From the NCBI RefSeq assembly GCF_026788005.1, contig NZ_JABEPE010000001.1, forward strand, positions 62,001-126,000: DNA of 64,000 bases, written 5' to 3'. A program made the translations under genes and the position numbers. Under the pieces are notes generated by a model. That model was not told where the DNA came from. It was given only the letters and a program-made list of their open reading frames with translations, and searched no databases. Below are positions 62,205-64,000 of this stretch, piece by piece. Source of the stretch: Alteromonas sp. a30 (lineage in GTDB: Bacteria > Pseudomonadota > Gammaproteobacteria > Enterobacterales > Alteromonadaceae). The stretch's first letter is position 1. Each line of letters starts with the position of its first letter.

Positions 62205-62222
62205 AGACCTTTCTCCTGAATG

Positions 62223-63704
62223 CTAATTCGCCGTTTGTGCTACGTCTTTCTCAGCACTCTGTATAGGCGGCTCAATACGTAAAATTTTAATACCAACAAA
62301 AGCATAGATAATGGCTAAAACTGGATTTATCAAATTAAACAAAGCATAAATCGCATATTCGAAAGGATGGACCGCCAACACACTGTGCATATAAGCACCA
62401 CAGGTATTCCATGGAATGAGCGGTGATGTTAGCGTTCCGCCATCTTCAAGGCTTCTCGACAAATTAAGCTGATGCAGCCCGCGCTTGGCAAATTCTTCTT
62501 TATACATTCTGCCCGGCATAATAATCGACATATATTGATCTGCTGTGATCAAATTCGTACCAAAACAAGTTAGGATAGTTCGAGTAACCATATCGCCAGC
62601 GGATTTTGCGCCTTTTAGGAAGGTGCTTACCGCGCGCTTCAATAGTCCGACTTTTTCTAAAACTGAGCCAAATGTTAAGGCGCACATGATCAACCATATC
62701 GTCGTTAACATATTCGCCATCCCGCCACCGCTTAATAAGTCGTTGAGTTCCGCATTTGAAGTATTAAACTCGACCCCCGCATACAGCGTTTGCCAAACCA
62801 CGGTTAACCCACCATAGCTCGCTACGTCACTACGAGAAGCAACTTCCTGAATGACTTCCGGTTGAAATACAATTGCCCAAAGTCCACCAAGTAAGGCTCC
62901 AATAGATACCGCTGGGAACGCAGGCATTTTCTTAATCGCAAGTGTTAACAACACCACAAGCGGGATTAACATTTGCCAACCAATATTAAATTCTTGATTG
63001 AGCAGTATTTGCATTTCTGCGATTCGTTCAGAAGACGCTTCACTTGAGGCGTTAAAACCGATAATCGTAAAGATAATTAGTGCAATAAGCATACTTGGAA
63101 TGGTTGTCCAAAGCATGTAACGGATATGTTCAAATAAGTCGGTTCCTGCAACAGCAGGAGCAAGATTCGTTGTTTCAGATAATGGCGAAATCTTATCACC
63201 AAAATACGCACCGGAAATAACAGCTCCCGCAGTAATGGCTTCAGACATGCCCATGCCATTTGAAACGCCCATTAACGCCACACCAACAGTAGCGGCGGTT
63301 GTCCAACTACTACCAATACTCATGGCCACCACTGCACAAATTATGCTGGTCGCGGTGTAGAACAAAGACGGGTTAAGTAACTCTAAGCCATAATAGATTA
63401 GTGTTGGAACCGTACCTGACAATAACCATGTGCCAATCAAGGAGCCTACAGCCAATAGAATAAGGATTGCACCCAATGAAACGGTAATGCCCTTAATTAT
63501 TCCCTCTTCTATGTCTTTCCACTTGTATCCATTCTTCATGCCAATTAACGCACTTACCGCCATCGCTAGCAGCAACGCTATTTGGTTTGGGCCACTTGAA
63601 GAATCATTTCCAAAAAGAAAAACAGAGGAAGATAAAAGGAATACGAGAAAGATGATTGGGATCAAAGAATCAAGTAAAGAGGGTTCTTTATAATTCTGCG
63701 TCAT
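62223..63704 (-). CDS. nhaC: Na+/H+ antiporter NhaC family
   Basis: A 493-residue inner-membrane protein with about twelve helices. The NhaC signature is present: GAVISGAYFGDKISPLSETT, then GSVLEKVGLLKRAV and NLITADQYMSIIMPGRMY, and GGTLTSPLIPWNTCGAYM. It exchanges sodium for protons, as fits a marine cell, although some relatives swap organic acids or amino acids. It is upstream of pepN. Confidence 0.93.
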   Translation of the reverse strand: MTQNYKEPSLLDSLIPIIFLVFLLSSSVFLFGNDSSSGPNQIALLLAMAVSALIGMKNGYKWKDIEEGIIKGITVSLGAILILLAVGSLIGTWLLSGTVPTLIYYGLELLNPSLFYTATSIICAVVAMSIGSSWTTAATVGVALMGVSNGMGMSEAITAGAVISGAYFGDKISPLSETTNLAPAVAGTDLFEHIRYMLWTTIPSMLIALIIFTIIGFNASSEASSERIAEMQILLNQEFNIGWQMLIPLVVLLTLAIKKMPAFPAVSIGALLGGLWAIVFQPEVIQEVASRSDVASYGGLTVVWQTLYAGVEFNTSNAELNDLLSGGGMANMLTTIWLIMCALTFGSVLEKVGLLKRAVSTFLKGAKSAGDMVTRTILTCFGTNLITADQYMSIIMPGRMYKEEFAKRGLHQLNLSRSLEDGGTLTSPLIPWNTCGAYMHSVLAVHPFEYAIYALFNLINPVLAIIYAFVGIKILRIEPPIQSAEKDVAQTAN

Positions 63705-63794
63705 AAATTTGAACTCTGGTTGCGTTTACAGCTAAAAAGCAAATGCAGGTAGTTGGAATTGCTGCCAAGTACCTGCTCGATGAAATTAGGGTTG

Positions 63795-64000
63795 TTATGG
63801 GTTTAGTACAGAACGCACAAACATAAGCAATATAACGATAGGACAGACAAACTTGACGTACGTGGGCCAAATCTTCCAAAACAGACTAGACTCAATGTCC
63901 TCATATCCCTTTTTAAGCTCTTGTAGTTTGCTGTTCCGATTCCATAACCATCCAACAAAAACACATAATATTAATCCAAGTATCGGTTGACTGTATTCAG
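63795..64000 (-). CDS. Neurotransmitter:sodium symporter (NSS) family protein, C-terminal end
   Basis: The final ~67 residues of a gene that starts beyond base 64000. The reading EYSQPILGLILCVFVGWLW, then NRNSKLQELKKGYED and SSLFWKIWPTYVKFVCPIVI, matches the last two helices of bacterial NSS (LeuT-like) amino-acid symporters. The stop is at 63795-63797. The substrate cannot be inferred from the tail. Confidence 0.8.
   Translation of the reverse strand, partial: EYSQPILGLILCVFVGWLWNRNSKLQELKKGYEDIESSLFWKIWPTYVKFVCPIVILLMFVRSVLNP

Noticed and set aside
63688-63879. 63-residue minus-strand frame at the right edge
   Set aside because: It overlaps the NSS transporter C-terminus in another frame and shows no family pattern.
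1-64000. Mobile elements, CRISPR, prophage, tRNA or rRNA genes
   Set aside because: No transposase, integrase, phage gene, regular repeat-spacer array, tRNA cloverleaf or rRNA segment was recognised on reading.

Overview
The window looks like a chromosome segment of a marine gammaproteobacterium of the Alteromonadales (Alteromonadaceae-like). The base composition is moderately AT-rich. Housekeeping synteny is typical of that group: pyrD-zapC-rlmKL-grx-uup, fabA next to rmf, pepN next to a DUF2835 gene, and ccoNOQP-ccoH-ccoI-ccoS followed by fnr. TonB-dependent receptors, a secreted subtilase and an NAD-dependent giant glutamate dehydrogenase also fit. No insertion sequence, prophage, CRISPR array, tRNA or rRNA was recognised. 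Coding density is high and genes are truncated only at the two window edges.

Layout. (1) 1-2.7 kb: the 5' part of a TonB-dependent siderophore receptor, divergent from a PepSY membrane protein and a small coupled partner, with a Fur-like box between them. (2) 3.2-12.4 kb: cbb3 cytochrome oxidase structural genes, their assembly genes, the regulator Fnr and uspE; FNR-like boxes lie before the oxidase and before uspE. (3) 12.7-22 kb: a large TonB receptor, ttcA, an overlapping DUF2987/Bax/membrane-protein set, a repeat-rich secreted protein, a LysE-family exporter and a CobB sirtuin. (4) 22.1-34.0 kb: a purine catabolic island (TauE/SafE protein, allC, puuE, a RutR-like repressor, xdhABC, uraD, hiuH, guaD, puuD). 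It encodes guanine to xanthine to urate to 5-hydroxyisourate to OHCU to allantoin to allantoate to a ureido product. A perfect RutR-type palindrome sits on the xdhA promoter. (5) 34.3-40.8 kb: a secreted S8 protease, an aldo-keto reductase with a small possible DNA-binding protein, fabA with a FabR-like operator, rmf, and a DUF3466 surface protein. (6) 40.8-51.7 kb: uup, grx, rlmKL, zapC, pyrD and gdhB, all on the minus strand. (7) 52.0-59.1 kb: a four-gene minus-strand operon (DUF1302 barrel, DUF1329, YCF48-type propeller, RND/MMPL permease). It has the parts of a trans-envelope transport machine and is the most interesting poorly described system here. (8) 59.4-64 kb: DUF2835, pepN, nhaC and the C-terminal end of an NSS-family transporter.

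How it fits together: PuuD carries a C-terminal cytochrome c domain, so urate oxidation probably feeds electrons to the respiratory chain, which includes the cbb3 oxidase encoded 23 kb away. Fnr probably ties oxidase and uspE expression to oxygen. The iron-uptake genes at the left edge are probably Fur-controlled. All names come from reading the translations by eye; no database search was run.
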